A stretch of 43,150 bases of DNA from Parendozoicomonas sp. Alg238-R29 (GCF_947331445.1 NZ_CAMZOG010000036.1:1-43150); one strand, 5' to 3'. Positions 17,439-25,691 are shown, counted from the stretch's first letter. Numbers and translations: made by a program. The notes: a model not told the origin generated them from the sequence alone.

Positions 17439-18362
17439 ATGAAATCGTCGGCTTTACATGTTTTGTTTTTACGTACCCTGTTGCTGGTTTTCAGTATGCA
17501 GGCTGCAGTTACTTATAGTGCGAGATTTCGTTTGCCTATTGATGATTATAACTGGGACTTCGAACGGGTAGGGGGGCTCGCATGTCGTCTTTCCCGGCAT
17601 ATAGAAGGCTTTGGCGAGATATCTATGGTTACCGGCGCCGGGCTGGTTTCAACGTTAGTGTTAAACACTCTTTCAGTTCGTAACTTCGATGGAACGGTTC
17701 GGTTTTTTATGAAGCCTGAAGTCTGGAATCACAAAGATCACGAAGTGGAGCTGGGTGTAGAGCATAGAGAAAGCGACCAGGGCATGCAGTTCACTTTGGA
17801 TGTTCATCCACTAAAGTGGATCACCATGATGTGCCGTCCTTATCAGCTGCTGTTGGAAATATACGATAAAGATCAACAAAGGATCGCGGCGCTGGAGATA
17901 CCGACAACGGGTTTTTCTTTTCAGTTGACGAATATGACGGACTGTCTGGTTGATCTTCTTCCTTATAATTTCGACCAGCTTAAAAAAACAGTTCTATATT
18001 TTGAGCCGGGAAGAGCACAGCTGACTGACAGTCAGCGTCTCAAACTGGCCGATATTGCCGAGTATCTTGAATGGGATGGTTCTGTTGTAGGTATGTCGAT
18101 TGATGCCTATACAGACAGCTCTGGCTACCGGTTGGATAATCTTTTGCTATCAGAGAAACGGGGAAACTCTGTTTATCGTTATTTTATAGCCAAGGGAGTA
18201 AAGCCGACCCAGGTTCTTGATCTACGTCACCATGGTCAGCGCTATCCGGCAGAAAATAACGTCACCAGAAAGGGACGGGAGCTTAATCGCCGGGTAGAGA
18301 TAAACCTGAAGCGGAGCGACCAATTGGGCAGTAGTTTGAGTTTTTCAATGCAAGGTTTATAG
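17439..18362 (+). CDS. motY: MotY-like T-ring protein
   Basis: MotY is a periplasmic protein of the T ring that anchors stators around the basal body. The 307-residue product has a signal peptide, an N-terminal MotY domain, and a C-terminal OmpA-like peptidoglycan-binding domain (about residues 185-295: YFEPGRAQLTDSQ, SIDAYTDSSGYRLDNLLLSE, RGRELNRRVEI-like end). Vibrio lateral clusters also place motY just before the fliE operon. There lafK lies between motY and fliE; here only 17 bp separate them. Confidence 0.9.
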   Translation: MKSSALHVLFLRTLLLVFSMQAAVTYSARFRLPIDDYNWDFERVGGLACRLSRHIEGFGEISMVTGAGLVSTLVLNTLSVRNFDGTVRFFMKPEVWNHKDHEVELGVEHRESDQGMQFTLDVHPLKWITMMCRPYQLLLEIYDKDQQRIAALEIPTTGFSFQLTNMTDCLVDLLPYNFDQLKKTVLYFEPGRAQLTDSQRLKLADIAEYLEWDGSVVGMSIDAYTDSSGYRLDNLLLSEKRGNSVYRYFIAKGVKPTQVLDLRHHGQRYPAENNVTRKGRELNRRVEINLKRSDQLGSSLSFSMQGL

Positions 18363-18379
18363 AGACGTCATTATCGACT

Positions 18380-18730
18380 ATGAGTGAAATTAGCCAATCT
18401 TTGAATGTAGCTTTTCCATCAATGATTTCTCCGTCTTTTGAGCGTATTCAGCTGTTTGAACATACGGGCTCTGAATATTCCCCAACGGACTCGTTCCCGG
18501 TCAATAACTTTCAAAGTTATTCCAAAATTTTCAGTCACTCATTGAATGTTGTGAATTCTAACCAGAATCACGCTTCCAGCGCTATGGCAGCTGTTTCCCA
18601 GAGACAGTCAGATGATCTGATAGGAACTGTTATGGCGATACAGAAGGCCAGCCTGTCCTTTCAATTTTTGCTGCAAGCCAGAAACCGGTTTGTAGAAGGC
18701 TACCACGAACTTTTTAACCAGCAGATCTGA
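18380..18730 (+). CDS. fliE: FliE, MS-ring/rod junction protein
   Basis: FliE joins the MS ring to the proximal rod. The 116-residue product ends with the conserved segment SDDLIGTVMAIQKASLSFQFLLQARNR-type helix followed by YHELF, typical of FliE. Its N-terminal half is poorly conserved. The Shine-Dalgarno sequence is weak, so coupling to motY is possible. Only one FliE is present for two FlgB/FlgC rod sets. Confidence 0.92.
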   Translation: MSEISQSLNVAFPSMISPSFERIQLFEHTGSEYSPTDSFPVNNFQSYSKIFSHSLNVVNSNQNHASSAMAAVSQRQSDDLIGTVMAIQKASLSFQFLLQARNRFVEGYHELFNQQI

Positions 18731-18732
18731 TT

Positions 18733-20382
18733 ATGGCTTCAGCATTTTCAATCGGTTTGGGGAAACTGTCGGAGTTGTGGCAACGGGTATCTGCCTATGG
18801 TCGTGGGATTTTCGGTTCAGAAGGTACTGCCACGGAAGCGCAGCGTTCTACTGATAATAAAGAATACTCCAGAGAACAAACGACTTCTAAGCGGGCAGGA
18901 TATTTATGGTGGAGCGGTGGCTTGCTTCTATTTGCGATAGTGTTCAGCTCATGGTTGTGGCTGCAAGATCGAGACTACCGTGCACTCTATGGACGTAATG
19001 AGTCCTACGACACTGCTGCTGTCATTGAGTGTCTGGAGCGGGAGAGTATTTCTTATCGCCTTCATCCAGACAGCGGTCAGGTTCTGGTGCATGCCAATGA
19101 TATATCTTCAGCCAGAATGGCTCTTGCCCAGGCCGGTATAGTTATTCCTGTTAGAGGCCAAACATCACGCTCTGATAAAGGCTCCTCTCTTGGTGTCAGC
19201 CATTTTACCGAACGAGCGCGTTACATACGGGGGCTGGAAGATGAGCTGAGTAGAACAATTCAGGGTATTGATGCCGTTAGGTTGGCTCGGGTGCATCTGG
19301 CTGTTCCGGAACAGAGTAGTTTTCTGCGGGATACGCCAAGTTCAAGAGCTTCAGTTTCTCTGGATATTTATCAGGGAGAGGCCATTTCACGGGCTATGGT
19401 CAAAGGCATCATTGAACTTGTCGCGGGAAGTGTGGCGGGTTTGGATAGTAGTTCCGTTGCGGTTGTTGACCAGTCAGGCAAGCTTCTTAGTGCTGAGGTC
19501 AATGACATTGATGAAGGTGTTTCTGCAACCAGTCAGCAGCTTGCTGTTAGGTCACAAATAGAAATACATCTGGAAAACCAGGTAGCAAAACTGGTGGAGG
19601 CTGTCAGTGGGCCGGGCAGATATCGGGTTGATGTATCAGTTGATATGGATTTTAGCAATCAAGAAAGTGCCTGGGAGGATTTTGGGCCTGAAAGCGGTGT
19701 ACTGAGAAGTGAGTCCATCAGCTCTGTTAACAAATCAGCAACAGCAGATATTACCGAGGCAACAGGCAGCTCTGTGATTAACGGCGTGAATACTCCTTTA
19801 GTACGCAACTACGAAGTTAACAGGCAGGTGAATAAAGTTATTCGTGTTCCCGGACGCCTGTTGTATTTATCTGTGGCCGTATTGCTTGACTACAGGGCTG
19901 GTGAGAATGGCTCATTGGAGCCCTGGAGTGAGGTAGAGTTGATGAGCCTGCAATCCCTTATCGAACAGGCCGTTGGAGCAAGGGATGATCGGTCTGATCG
20001 GGTAACAGTGCAGAGTATGCCATTCTTCCATCCCGCCAAAAGCAGTGCTGCGCTATCCGGGTCTCTGCCAAAAATGCCTGCTGATACTGACCGACTTTAC
20101 CTGATAGCGGGCGCTGCTATTGCTTTGATTCTATTGTTATCCGGCCTTGTCGTGAGAATGCGTTCCAAAAGGAAAATGGTTCGTGCCAAAGCACTGGCGG
20201 CAGCCCAGGCCCAGATTGCTTCCCATGATGAGAGCAGCTTCGAGATGGTAGGGCGTGCACCTGCTTCTCTCAGTGATGAACAGTTGGAGGCACGTAAAAG
20301 AGTGCTGATGGCTTATGCCAGCAGTGAACCCGATCGAGTTGCAATGGTGTTGAAAAACTGGATGCAGAGTGAAGATCAGTGA
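18733..20382 (+). CDS. fliF: FliF, MS-ring protein
   Basis: FliF forms the inner-membrane MS ring, the base of the flagellum. The 549-residue product has two membrane segments (about residues 57-77 and 453-475) bracketing the periplasmic ring-building domains. GSSLGVSHFTERARYIRGLE (about residues 150-170) and the IDAVRLARVHLAVPEQSSFL block are diagnostic. The cytoplasmic tail ends MVLKNWM, the FliG-binding end. It begins 2 bp after fliE and its stop overlaps the fliG GTG. Confidence 0.96.
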   Translation: MASAFSIGLGKLSELWQRVSAYGRGIFGSEGTATEAQRSTDNKEYSREQTTSKRAGYLWWSGGLLLFAIVFSSWLWLQDRDYRALYGRNESYDTAAVIECLERESISYRLHPDSGQVLVHANDISSARMALAQAGIVIPVRGQTSRSDKGSSLGVSHFTERARYIRGLEDELSRTIQGIDAVRLARVHLAVPEQSSFLRDTPSSRASVSLDIYQGEAISRAMVKGIIELVAGSVAGLDSSSVAVVDQSGKLLSAEVNDIDEGVSATSQQLAVRSQIEIHLENQVAKLVEAVSGPGRYRVDVSVDMDFSNQESAWEDFGPESGVLRSESISSVNKSATADITEATGSSVINGVNTPLVRNYEVNRQVNKVIRVPGRLLYLSVAVLLDYRAGENGSLEPWSEVELMSLQSLIEQAVGARDDRSDRVTVQSMPFFHPAKSSAALSGSLPKMPADTDRLYLIAGAAIALILLLSGLVVRMRSKRKMVRAKALAAAQAQIASHDESSFEMVGRAPASLSDEQLEARKRVLMAYASSEPDRVAMVLKNWMQSEDQ

Positions 20383-21458
20383 GTGACGTTCCCGGTTCAA
20401 AAAACTCAGGTGCTGGCGCAAGCACAAGCACAAGCACAAGCACAAGCACAAGCACAAGCACAAAGGGGGCTTGTGGCCAAAGAGAAGCCGCAGCCATCAT
20501 TTTTATGCTGGGTGAAAAATATGCAGCCAGCATTATTCGCCGTCTTGCTCCGGCAGAGATAAGAGCCATCAGCGAGGCTATCAACAATTTTCCACAGTTG
20601 TTAGTTGAAGATTTTATCCACGCTGTTGAGAGGTTTGAGCAGGATTACCTTAAAACGTCGTTTATCAGCACTGACGCCCGAAGCCATATTCAAGGGATTA
20701 TGCAAAATGCATTAGGCAAGGTGCATGCTGATTCATTATTGAACTCTATGGAAGACCGTCAGGGAAGTGATCGCCTTACAGGGCTGCAAAATGTACGGCC
20801 AGAGTTGTTGGCAGCTGTAATCAAAAAAGAACAGGTGCAGATGCAGGCGGCTATACTTTCCTGTTTAAGCCCACAGCAGGCTGCAGATGTGCTTTCAATT
20901 ATGCCGGAGAGCAGCCAGTCAGAAATAATACGCCGAATGTCGCGTATGGATTATCTTCCAAAGCTTGCACTGCAACGAATAGCAGATTTTCTGGAAGACT
21001 TTTTAAAGGAATCTCATCAGGAGACAGTTATTACCCTTCAGGGGCAGAATCTGGCAGCAGAAGTTCTCACCCAGATGGATAAGCGTCGGGTTGATGATCT
21101 TATGAATCAGTTGCGGAATAAAGACGAGAACCTGGCAGCAGGCGTAGAGTCGAAAATGTTTTCCTTTGAGCATATATCCCGCCTGACTCCAGACTCTATT
21201 CGTAAAGTGGTTTCCAAGACTGATCAGAAACAGATTGCTCTTTCTATGAAAGGAACTTCTTCTGAATTTCAGGAGCTGATCTATTCTGTTATGGCTCGAA
21301 GGGCTGCGGAGTATTTACGGGATGATTTTGAGGGTATCGGAAGGGTTCCCATGAGTATCGTGAATAAAGCGCGTAAAGAAATTCGCGATCACATGCTGAT
21401 TATGCTCCAGGCTAATGAGATCGAGATGAAGTCCAAAGATGATGAGCTTGTGGAATGA
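20379..21458 (+). CDS. fliG: FliG, rotor protein, with an N-terminal Ser-Thr repeat
   Basis: FliG is the C-ring protein that contacts the stator. The 359-residue product starts at GTG overlapping the fliF stop (GTGA). After about 14 residues it has seven Ser-Thr dipeptides (residues 15-28) encoded by a hexanucleotide repeat, then a normal FliG: AAAIIFMLGEKYAASIIRRL, the EHISRL middle region, and the C-terminal torque helix MARRAAEYLRDDFEGIG. The Ser-Thr tract precedes the FliF-binding N-domain and is not part of the known fold. Confidence 0.95.
   Translation: MSDVPGSKNSGAGASTSTSTSTSTSTSTKGACGQREAAAIIFMLGEKYAASIIRRLAPAEIRAISEAINNFPQLLVEDFIHAVERFEQDYLKTSFISTDARSHIQGIMQNALGKVHADSLLNSMEDRQGSDRLTGLQNVRPELLAAVIKKEQVQMQAAILSCLSPQQAADVLSIMPESSQSEIIRRMSRMDYLPKLALQRIADFLEDFLKESHQETVITLQGQNLAAEVLTQMDKRRVDDLMNQLRNKDENLAAGVESKMFSFEHISRLTPDSIRKVVSKTDQKQIALSMKGTSSEFQELIYSVMARRAAEYLRDDFEGIGRVPMSIVNKARKEIRDHMLIMLQANEIEMKSKDDELVE
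20421..20462. repeat. Hexanucleotide tandem repeat (AGCACA x7) within fliG
   Basis: Seven perfect AGCACA units, preceded by a partial unit, encode Ser-Thr x7 near the FliG N-terminus. The unit is six bases, so slippage would change protein length without breaking the frame. Perfect identity of all copies suggests recent or ongoing expansion. Confidence 0.95.
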
Positions 21459-22192
21459 GTCGTCGCTACCTTCTTCTAAAGCGCTATCACTTTCCGGACT
21501 GTTTTATAGAAGCTTCCAAGCTGGAGGCAAAGGTTGAGCAGGATCCTCTGGTGCCGGATTTACCGTCAGGTGTCGTTAATATTCATTATCGAAAAGCGTT
21601 CTGGAAAGCTTACCGGCGCGGTTATCGGTGTGGTGTGAGGCGTGGAGAGGTACATGGATGTTCACAAGGTGAAAAGAGCGGTTATGCCGCTGGTTTTGAG
21701 GATGGTCAGGAGAAAGGTTACAGGCTTGGTTATGGTGATGGATTTCAGACTGGAGAGTCTGAGGCTCAAAACCTTCTCGCTATTTTAAATCAGCTCTGGC
21801 TGCACGTATCTGGCTTGGAAAAACAGTACTGGGAACAGCTTGAGTTTGAACTTACAGGGGTGGTGGAGTGTATCTGCCGAAAGGTTGTACGTGAAGAGCT
21901 TCAAACATCAACAACTGCACTGAAAGTGCTGGTACAGGAAACTTTGGAGTTACTGCCCAGAGAAGCGGATTTGCGGATATTTGTTAACCCCAAAGACAAA
22001 TCAACAGTGGAGCGGCTGTCTGATAAATACCCGGAACAGTGGCAAGTTATAACCGACGAAGGAATAACGCCTGGAGGGTGCACGATTCAGGTGGGTTCTG
22101 GCTCAGCTGACGCTCGGGTAGAAACACGATTAAACGGTTGCTTCGAAGAAATGAAAGAGAGTCTGGAAAAAAATGCAGAGTCCAGACCTTGA
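21455..22192 (+). CDS. fliH: FliH, ATPase regulator / export stalk
   Basis: FliH binds FliI and docks it at the C ring. The 245-residue product has a Gly-spaced stretch with GxxxG-like spacing (GYRCGVRRGEVHGCSQGEKSG to GYGDGFQTG, about residues 56-106), the helical signature of FliH, and a C-terminal domain with VECICRKVVREEL and LRIFVNPKDK. The ATG overlaps the fliG stop (ATGA). It overlaps the fliI start by 20 bp. Confidence 0.92.
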   Translation: MSRRYLLLKRYHFPDCFIEASKLEAKVEQDPLVPDLPSGVVNIHYRKAFWKAYRRGYRCGVRRGEVHGCSQGEKSGYAAGFEDGQEKGYRLGYGDGFQTGESEAQNLLAILNQLWLHVSGLEKQYWEQLEFELTGVVECICRKVVREELQTSTTALKVLVQETLELLPREADLRIFVNPKDKSTVERLSDKYPEQWQVITDEGITPGGCTIQVGSGSADARVETRLNGCFEEMKESLEKNAESRP

Positions 22193-23648
22193 AACTTTGT
22201 CTGAACGTACAGACAGACAGTGGAACACACTTTTTGAAAGAGTTCGAAATGCTCGGCAGGCTGTACACAATGGTCTTTCGCCCGTTCAGGTAACCGGGGA
22301 ACTTGTACGGCTGGCCGGTATGACTATGAAGGCCAAAGGTTGCCAGCTTGATACCGGGCAGCGTTGTTTGGTGAAAGGCCGCAGTGGCATCAGAGTTGAA
22401 GCTGAAGTCGTGGGATTTGATCACCAGTACCTGTTTTTGATGCCTATTGAATACACAGAGGGTCTGGGGCCAGGGGATAGCGTGATTCCTCTGGGGCGTG
22501 AAGCTTCTGTTCCTGTTGGCAGCGAACTTCTTGGGCGTGTTGTGAATGGTGTTGCCAGCCCGCTTGATGGAAAAGGCCCTCTTAACTGTGAAAATTTTCT
22601 TCGTCTTCACGGACCAGTGATTAACCCTTTGGATCGTTATCCGGTGAGAAAATCACTGGATGTGGGTGTGCGCTCAATCAATGGTTTGTTCACTGTGGGT
22701 TGCGGTCAGCGTCTGGGTTTATTTGCTCCATCCGGTGTTGGAAAAAGCACGCTGCTGGGAATGATGACCAAGAATACGACTGCCGACGTTATTATCGTGG
22801 CGATGATTGGCGAGCGGGGGCGTGAAGTCAGGGAATTTGTTGAAACCATTCTTGGCAGAGATAACCTGAAAAAAGCCATAGTTGTGGCGGCTCCTGCCGA
22901 CCATGCTCCCATTATGCGACTGCGTGCTGCACTGTTAGCTCACAGGTTTGCTGAATACTTTCGAGATCAGGGATTGAATGTTCTGCTGCTTATGGACTCT
23001 CTCACCCGTTATGCACAGGCTCAGCGAGAAATTGCTCTGGCTGTGGGAGAACCTCCATCTGCCCGAGGCTACCCACCATCGGCATTCAGCATGATGTCCC
23101 GTTTAGTTGAGCGAGCAGGAAATGGCAGAGAAGATTCTGGCTCTATTTCGGCTTTCTATACCGTGTTAGTTGAAGGTGAAGACAGTGAAGACCCGGTTGC
23201 GGAGTCGGCGCGGGCTATTCTTGATGGGCATATTGTCTTAAGCCACGATCAGGCTATCAGTGGGTTGTATCCGGCTATTGATGTATCGGCTTCGGTCAGT
23301 CGCACAATGACCGCATGTATCAACAGTGAACAACTTTCCCTTTCCAGCCGCTTTCGTTACCTCTATGAAAAAGCCCGAATGGGGCGTGAGCTCACTATGT
23401 TAGGTGCCTATCAGAGCGGAAATGACCCTGAAATAGACCAGGCCCTGGCTTTCGAGGAAACCATGCGCGGTTATCTGCAACAGGGAATGTCAGAAAGCTT
23501 TTCTATGGAAGACAGTGTTAATAGTCTGAGAGAGCTTTTTAATGAGTCGTCCCCTGAGATTAAAACGCAGCATGCAGCAGAAGCTGGCACTTCATCTGAG
23601 TCTGCAAACACGATGGCTCGATCAACATCAGGCAGCCTTGCGGGATAA
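22173..23648 (+). CDS. fliI: FliI, flagellar export ATPase, with a non-family C-terminal tail
   Basis: FliI is the F1-beta-like ATPase that unfolds and feeds export substrates. Walker A (APSGVGKST) is at about residues 185-193, Walker B (LLLMDSLTR) near 269-277, followed by PPSARGYPPSAFS. Residue 456 (end of SLRELF) is where family members normally end. Here the frame continues 35 residues through a Ser/Thr/Ala-rich tail encoded opposite the fliJ frame. The continuation begins at a T5 run (23536-23540), where one more T would give TAA. Confidence 0.95.
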   Translation: MQSPDLETLSERTDRQWNTLFERVRNARQAVHNGLSPVQVTGELVRLAGMTMKAKGCQLDTGQRCLVKGRSGIRVEAEVVGFDHQYLFLMPIEYTEGLGPGDSVIPLGREASVPVGSELLGRVVNGVASPLDGKGPLNCENFLRLHGPVINPLDRYPVRKSLDVGVRSINGLFTVGCGQRLGLFAPSGVGKSTLLGMMTKNTTADVIIVAMIGERGREVREFVETILGRDNLKKAIVVAAPADHAPIMRLRAALLAHRFAEYFRDQGLNVLLLMDSLTRYAQAQREIALAVGEPPSARGYPPSAFSMMSRLVERAGNGREDSGSISAFYTVLVEGEDSEDPVAESARAILDGHIVLSHDQAISGLYPAIDVSASVSRTMTACINSEQLSLSSRFRYLYEKARMGRELTMLGAYQSGNDPEIDQALAFEETMRGYLQQGMSESFSMEDSVNSLRELFNESSPEIKTQHAAEAGTSSESANTMARSTSGSLAG

Positions 23649-23994
23649 ACGTTCGGCCCTTGAGCGAGAGCTTATGGTCTCTGATCTGCTTTCCGGGTTG
23701 ATGAGCGATGCGGATTTAAAACTGTCTGCAGGTGAAGCACTGTCTGGAATTTCCCTGAATAATAATGGGCAGTTTAAATCATTGCTCTATACCGGCCTTA
23801 GTTTGAGGTTGCAGCAGGCCAGTACTCTTCAAGGGGAGTGTCGGGAAATGGCTGAGTCATTGTTAACGAGGAAGCGAGTGGTTCAGCATCTGGAATCCAT
23901 TGTTTTAGCAACAAGGCGAGCCAAAATAAGAAGGCGACTGGCGGTTATCAATGAGGAGTGGGTTACGCGCGGACAAGAAGGCAGCTCGCTTTAA
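23542..23994 (+). CDS. fliJ: FliJ-like export chaperone-escort protein
   Basis: FliJ is a small coiled-coil protein in the ATPase ring. The 150-residue product is helical, basic and of family length, sitting after fliI as expected, but motif support is thin as usual for FliJ. The ATG at 23542 has GAGAGAG a few bases upstream and overlaps fliI by 107 bp. A later in-frame ATG at 23572 lacks a ribosome site. The 3' end overlaps the convergent flgN of set 2 by 32 bp. Confidence 0.8.
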   Translation: MSRPLRLKRSMQQKLALHLSLQTRWLDQHQAALRDKRSALERELMVSDLLSGLMSDADLKLSAGEALSGISLNNNGQFKSLLYTGLSLRLQQASTLQGECREMAESLLTRKRVVQHLESIVLATRRAKIRRRLAVINEEWVTRGQEGSSL

Positions 23995-24394
23995 TAGCTT
24001 TTTTTTCGGAGGCGTTTTTGCTCAGGTAACGTGTGTTTTTTGCAGAGAACAGCATCTTGGAGAAGTCAGAGCAATACTGAGACATATCTTCCAGATGTTC
24101 CATGTTTCGGGAGTATTGAACTTGGCATTGTGCTGCCAGCCTGAAAACCTGCCCCCAGCCCTGATGACCTGTTGCTTTTGTCGTCTGAAATAACTCCTCT
24201 TGTTCCAGTGTTGCTGTTAACTTCGAAATCTTCTGGCTGAGGGCAAAGCTTTGCTCTGACGTTTTCTGCAAAGCTTCTGAATCCCGGGTAACTAAACATT
24301 GCTCCTGTCTTTCCAGAACATGTATCAGTTGTTTCACCTGCTCCAGCAAAGAGTTCAGAGCAATGTCTATAGTTTCACTAGCCTCACTACTCAT
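23963..24394 (-). CDS. flgN: FlgN-like export chaperone, associated with set 2
   Basis: A 143-residue, mostly helical product encoded directly after a FlgM-like gene (8-bp overlap, ATGAGTAG) and divergent from flgB of set 2, the position of flgN in Vibrio lateral clusters. Residues 12-65 look like a long coiled-coil helix (LNSLLEQVKQLIHVLERQEQ). Little overall resemblance to the other FlgN-like protein at 10408. Assignment rests on context, size and predicted helicity, since FlgN is poorly conserved. Confidence 0.7.
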   Translation of the reverse strand: MSSEASETIDIALNSLLEQVKQLIHVLERQEQCLVTRDSEALQKTSEQSFALSQKISKLTATLEQEELFQTTKATGHQGWGQVFRLAAQCQVQYSRNMEHLEDMSQYCSDFSKMLFSAKNTRYLSKNASEKKAIKASCLLVRA

Positions 24395-24680
24395 CAGATA
24401 ACCTACCCGTATTCAGAATAGCTCTGGCAATTGTTTCAGATGATACAGCGCTGTTCTCCGAGCAACTCTGCTTTGCCTGCAGTACAAGATTGTTATCAGT
24501 ATCGCCCATGGTTTTCAGCCGCTGAAACTGTTTGGTTAAAGCCGTGGGTTCCGTGGTGTTGGTTTCAGAAGCACCAGCAACCTTGTGAGGAACAGCTTCC
24601 GCATGTTTGTTTATCTCTGGTGTTGCAGAACTCGAGGCAACTTTCTGTATAGCAGCCGGCGGCAGTGAAGATATCGACAT
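24387..24680 (-). CDS. flgM: FlgM-like anti-sigma-28 factor, associated with set 2
   Basis: The product from ATG 24680 is 97 residues (106 from a TTG at 24707; neither start has a good ribosome site). A disordered-looking, Ala/Thr/Ser-rich N-terminal half precedes a C-terminal part (DNNLVLQAKQSCSENSAVSS, then ETIARAIL) that fits the FlgM helix pattern VxxxRxAIxxGxYxVDxxxIA. It is more divergent than the FlgM at 9962. Position divergent from flgB matches Vibrio lateral flgM. Confidence 0.7.
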   Translation of the reverse strand: MSISSLPPAAIQKVASSSATPEINKHAEAVPHKVAGASETNTTEPTALTKQFQRLKTMGDTDNNLVLQAKQSCSENSAVSSETIARAILNTGRLSDE

Positions 24681-24894
24681 AGAAAGAGAACCGTGAACCG
24701 GGAGCAAGTTTACTCGACCAAAACACCGTTAAGTTTAGCCCTTCCTCTGATATGGTCTGATATAGACAGTGCCACTCGAATTTTAAGTCATGTTCTTGAG
24801 GAAAAAACTTCCGGGAAGAAAACCGTTTTATTGTCTATTTTTATGCTGTCGTTCATTAGCCTATTCAAACGGCAGGGGACTGGTATCAGCTATT
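24681..24894. promoter_or_regulatory. Divergent control region between flgM and flgB of set 2
   Basis: About 214 bp separate the two divergent starts. It holds a 10-bp direct repeat with one mismatch (TCTGATATGG at 24746-24755, TCTGATATAG at 24756-24765) and an 11-bp palindrome CTTCCGGGAAG at 24808-24818. TTAAGTTT at 24729-24736, nine bases before TCTGATAT, loosely resembles sigma-28 (TAAAGTTT-N11-GCCGATAA) but spacing and -10 are poor. The repeat could be a regulator site. No clear promoter can be named. Confidence 0.4.
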
Positions 24895-25269
24895 ATGGCC
24901 ATTTCTTTTTCTGACGCACTTGGGAATCATCCGGAGCTTTTGAACCTTCAGGTAGATCGTGTAGCCGTCTATGGCAGCAATCTGGTGAATTCGGAAACAC
25001 CACATTATCGCGCCAGTGATTTTGATATTGCCTTCAATAATGAAGTTCTTGCCATGAATAAAACTAATGCTCGGCATTTAGCCCCCAACCTCGGCGCTCA
25101 TGGCGTTGTAACCGAGCGCCCGCAGCTCCAGAGCCTGATTCAAGGCAACAGTGTGGATGTCCCACTGGAGCAGTCAACGATCGCCCGAACGCTGGCGGAT
25201 TATGCAGTGAACACATCATTTATTCGCCATCAGCTGATGACATTATCTTCAGCGATTACAGGTCGCTAA
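24895..25269 (+). CDS. flgB: FlgB, proximal rod protein, axial set 2 (divergent motif)
   Basis: The 124-residue product from ATG 24895 aligns with the set-1 FlgB from its first residue (MAISF-D/E-NALG-like start). Upstream in-frame codons back to 24790 do not look like FlgB and are excluded. The rod motif reads SNLVNSETPHYRASD (about residues 28-42), with His where the family Gly is expected. AGGGGA at 24874-24879 is 15 bases from the ATG, longer than ideal. First gene of the second ten-gene axial run. Confidence 0.92.
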   Translation: MAISFSDALGNHPELLNLQVDRVAVYGSNLVNSETPHYRASDFDIAFNNEVLAMNKTNARHLAPNLGAHGVVTERPQLQSLIQGNSVDVPLEQSTIARTLADYAVNTSFIRHQLMTLSSAITGR

Positions 25270-25285
25270 GGAACGAGAATACAAC

Positions 25286-25687
25286 ATGAGCTTTCAGGCG
25301 CTGTACGCAATATCCAGCCAGTCCATGTTTACCCAGGATGTACGCATCAATCTTGTGGCAGGTAATCTGGCAAATGCTGAAGTGGCAGCTAACAGTGAAA
25401 ACGCTGTTTTTCAGTCACAGGATGTAGTGATGACCTCAACCCGGGTAGAAAACTCATTCGGGGTAATGGTTTCGGAGATAGTAAAAAACAACAAACCCGC
25501 TAATGTCCGTTATCAGCCAGATCACCCCCTCGCAAACGACGAAGGTCAGGTGTTTTATCCTGCTATAGACACTGTTGAACAAGTGGCTGCCATGATGTCT
25601 TCGGCTCGCAGTTTTGAAACCGCCGTATCACTGTTTTCGACAGGACGTCATATGCAGGATCGGGTTGTTGACTTAATCAATCTGTGA
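25286..25687 (+). CDS. flgC: FlgC, proximal rod protein, axial set 2
   Basis: The 133-residue product has the FlgC N-terminal helix with VAGNLANAEVAAN (about residues 24-36) and the C-terminal helix starting MMSSARSFETAVSLF, both alignable with the FlgC at 538. AAGGAACGAG precedes the ATG. The region after NLANA is shorter and less conserved than in set 1. It lies 16 bp after flgB. Confidence 0.9.
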   Translation: MSFQALYAISSQSMFTQDVRINLVAGNLANAEVAANSENAVFQSQDVVMTSTRVENSFGVMVSEIVKNNKPANVRYQPDHPLANDEGQVFYPAIDTVEQVAAMMSSARSFETAVSLFSTGRHMQDRVVDLINL

Positions 25688-25691
25688 GCCT

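Noticed and set aside
20137-20587. Antisense proteins over the fliG repeat (Leu-Cys or Leu-Val repeats)
   Set aside because: They are by-products of the hexanucleotide repeat read on the other strand, over well-supported fliF and fliG.
24760-24785. Sigma-54 promoter on the minus strand (TGGCAC at 24774-24769)
   Set aside because: The -12 GC is missing at the required distance.
24790-24894. 35-codon N-terminal extension of the set-2 FlgB
   Set aside because: The extension does not resemble FlgB; the protein aligns with the set-1 FlgB only from ATG 24895.
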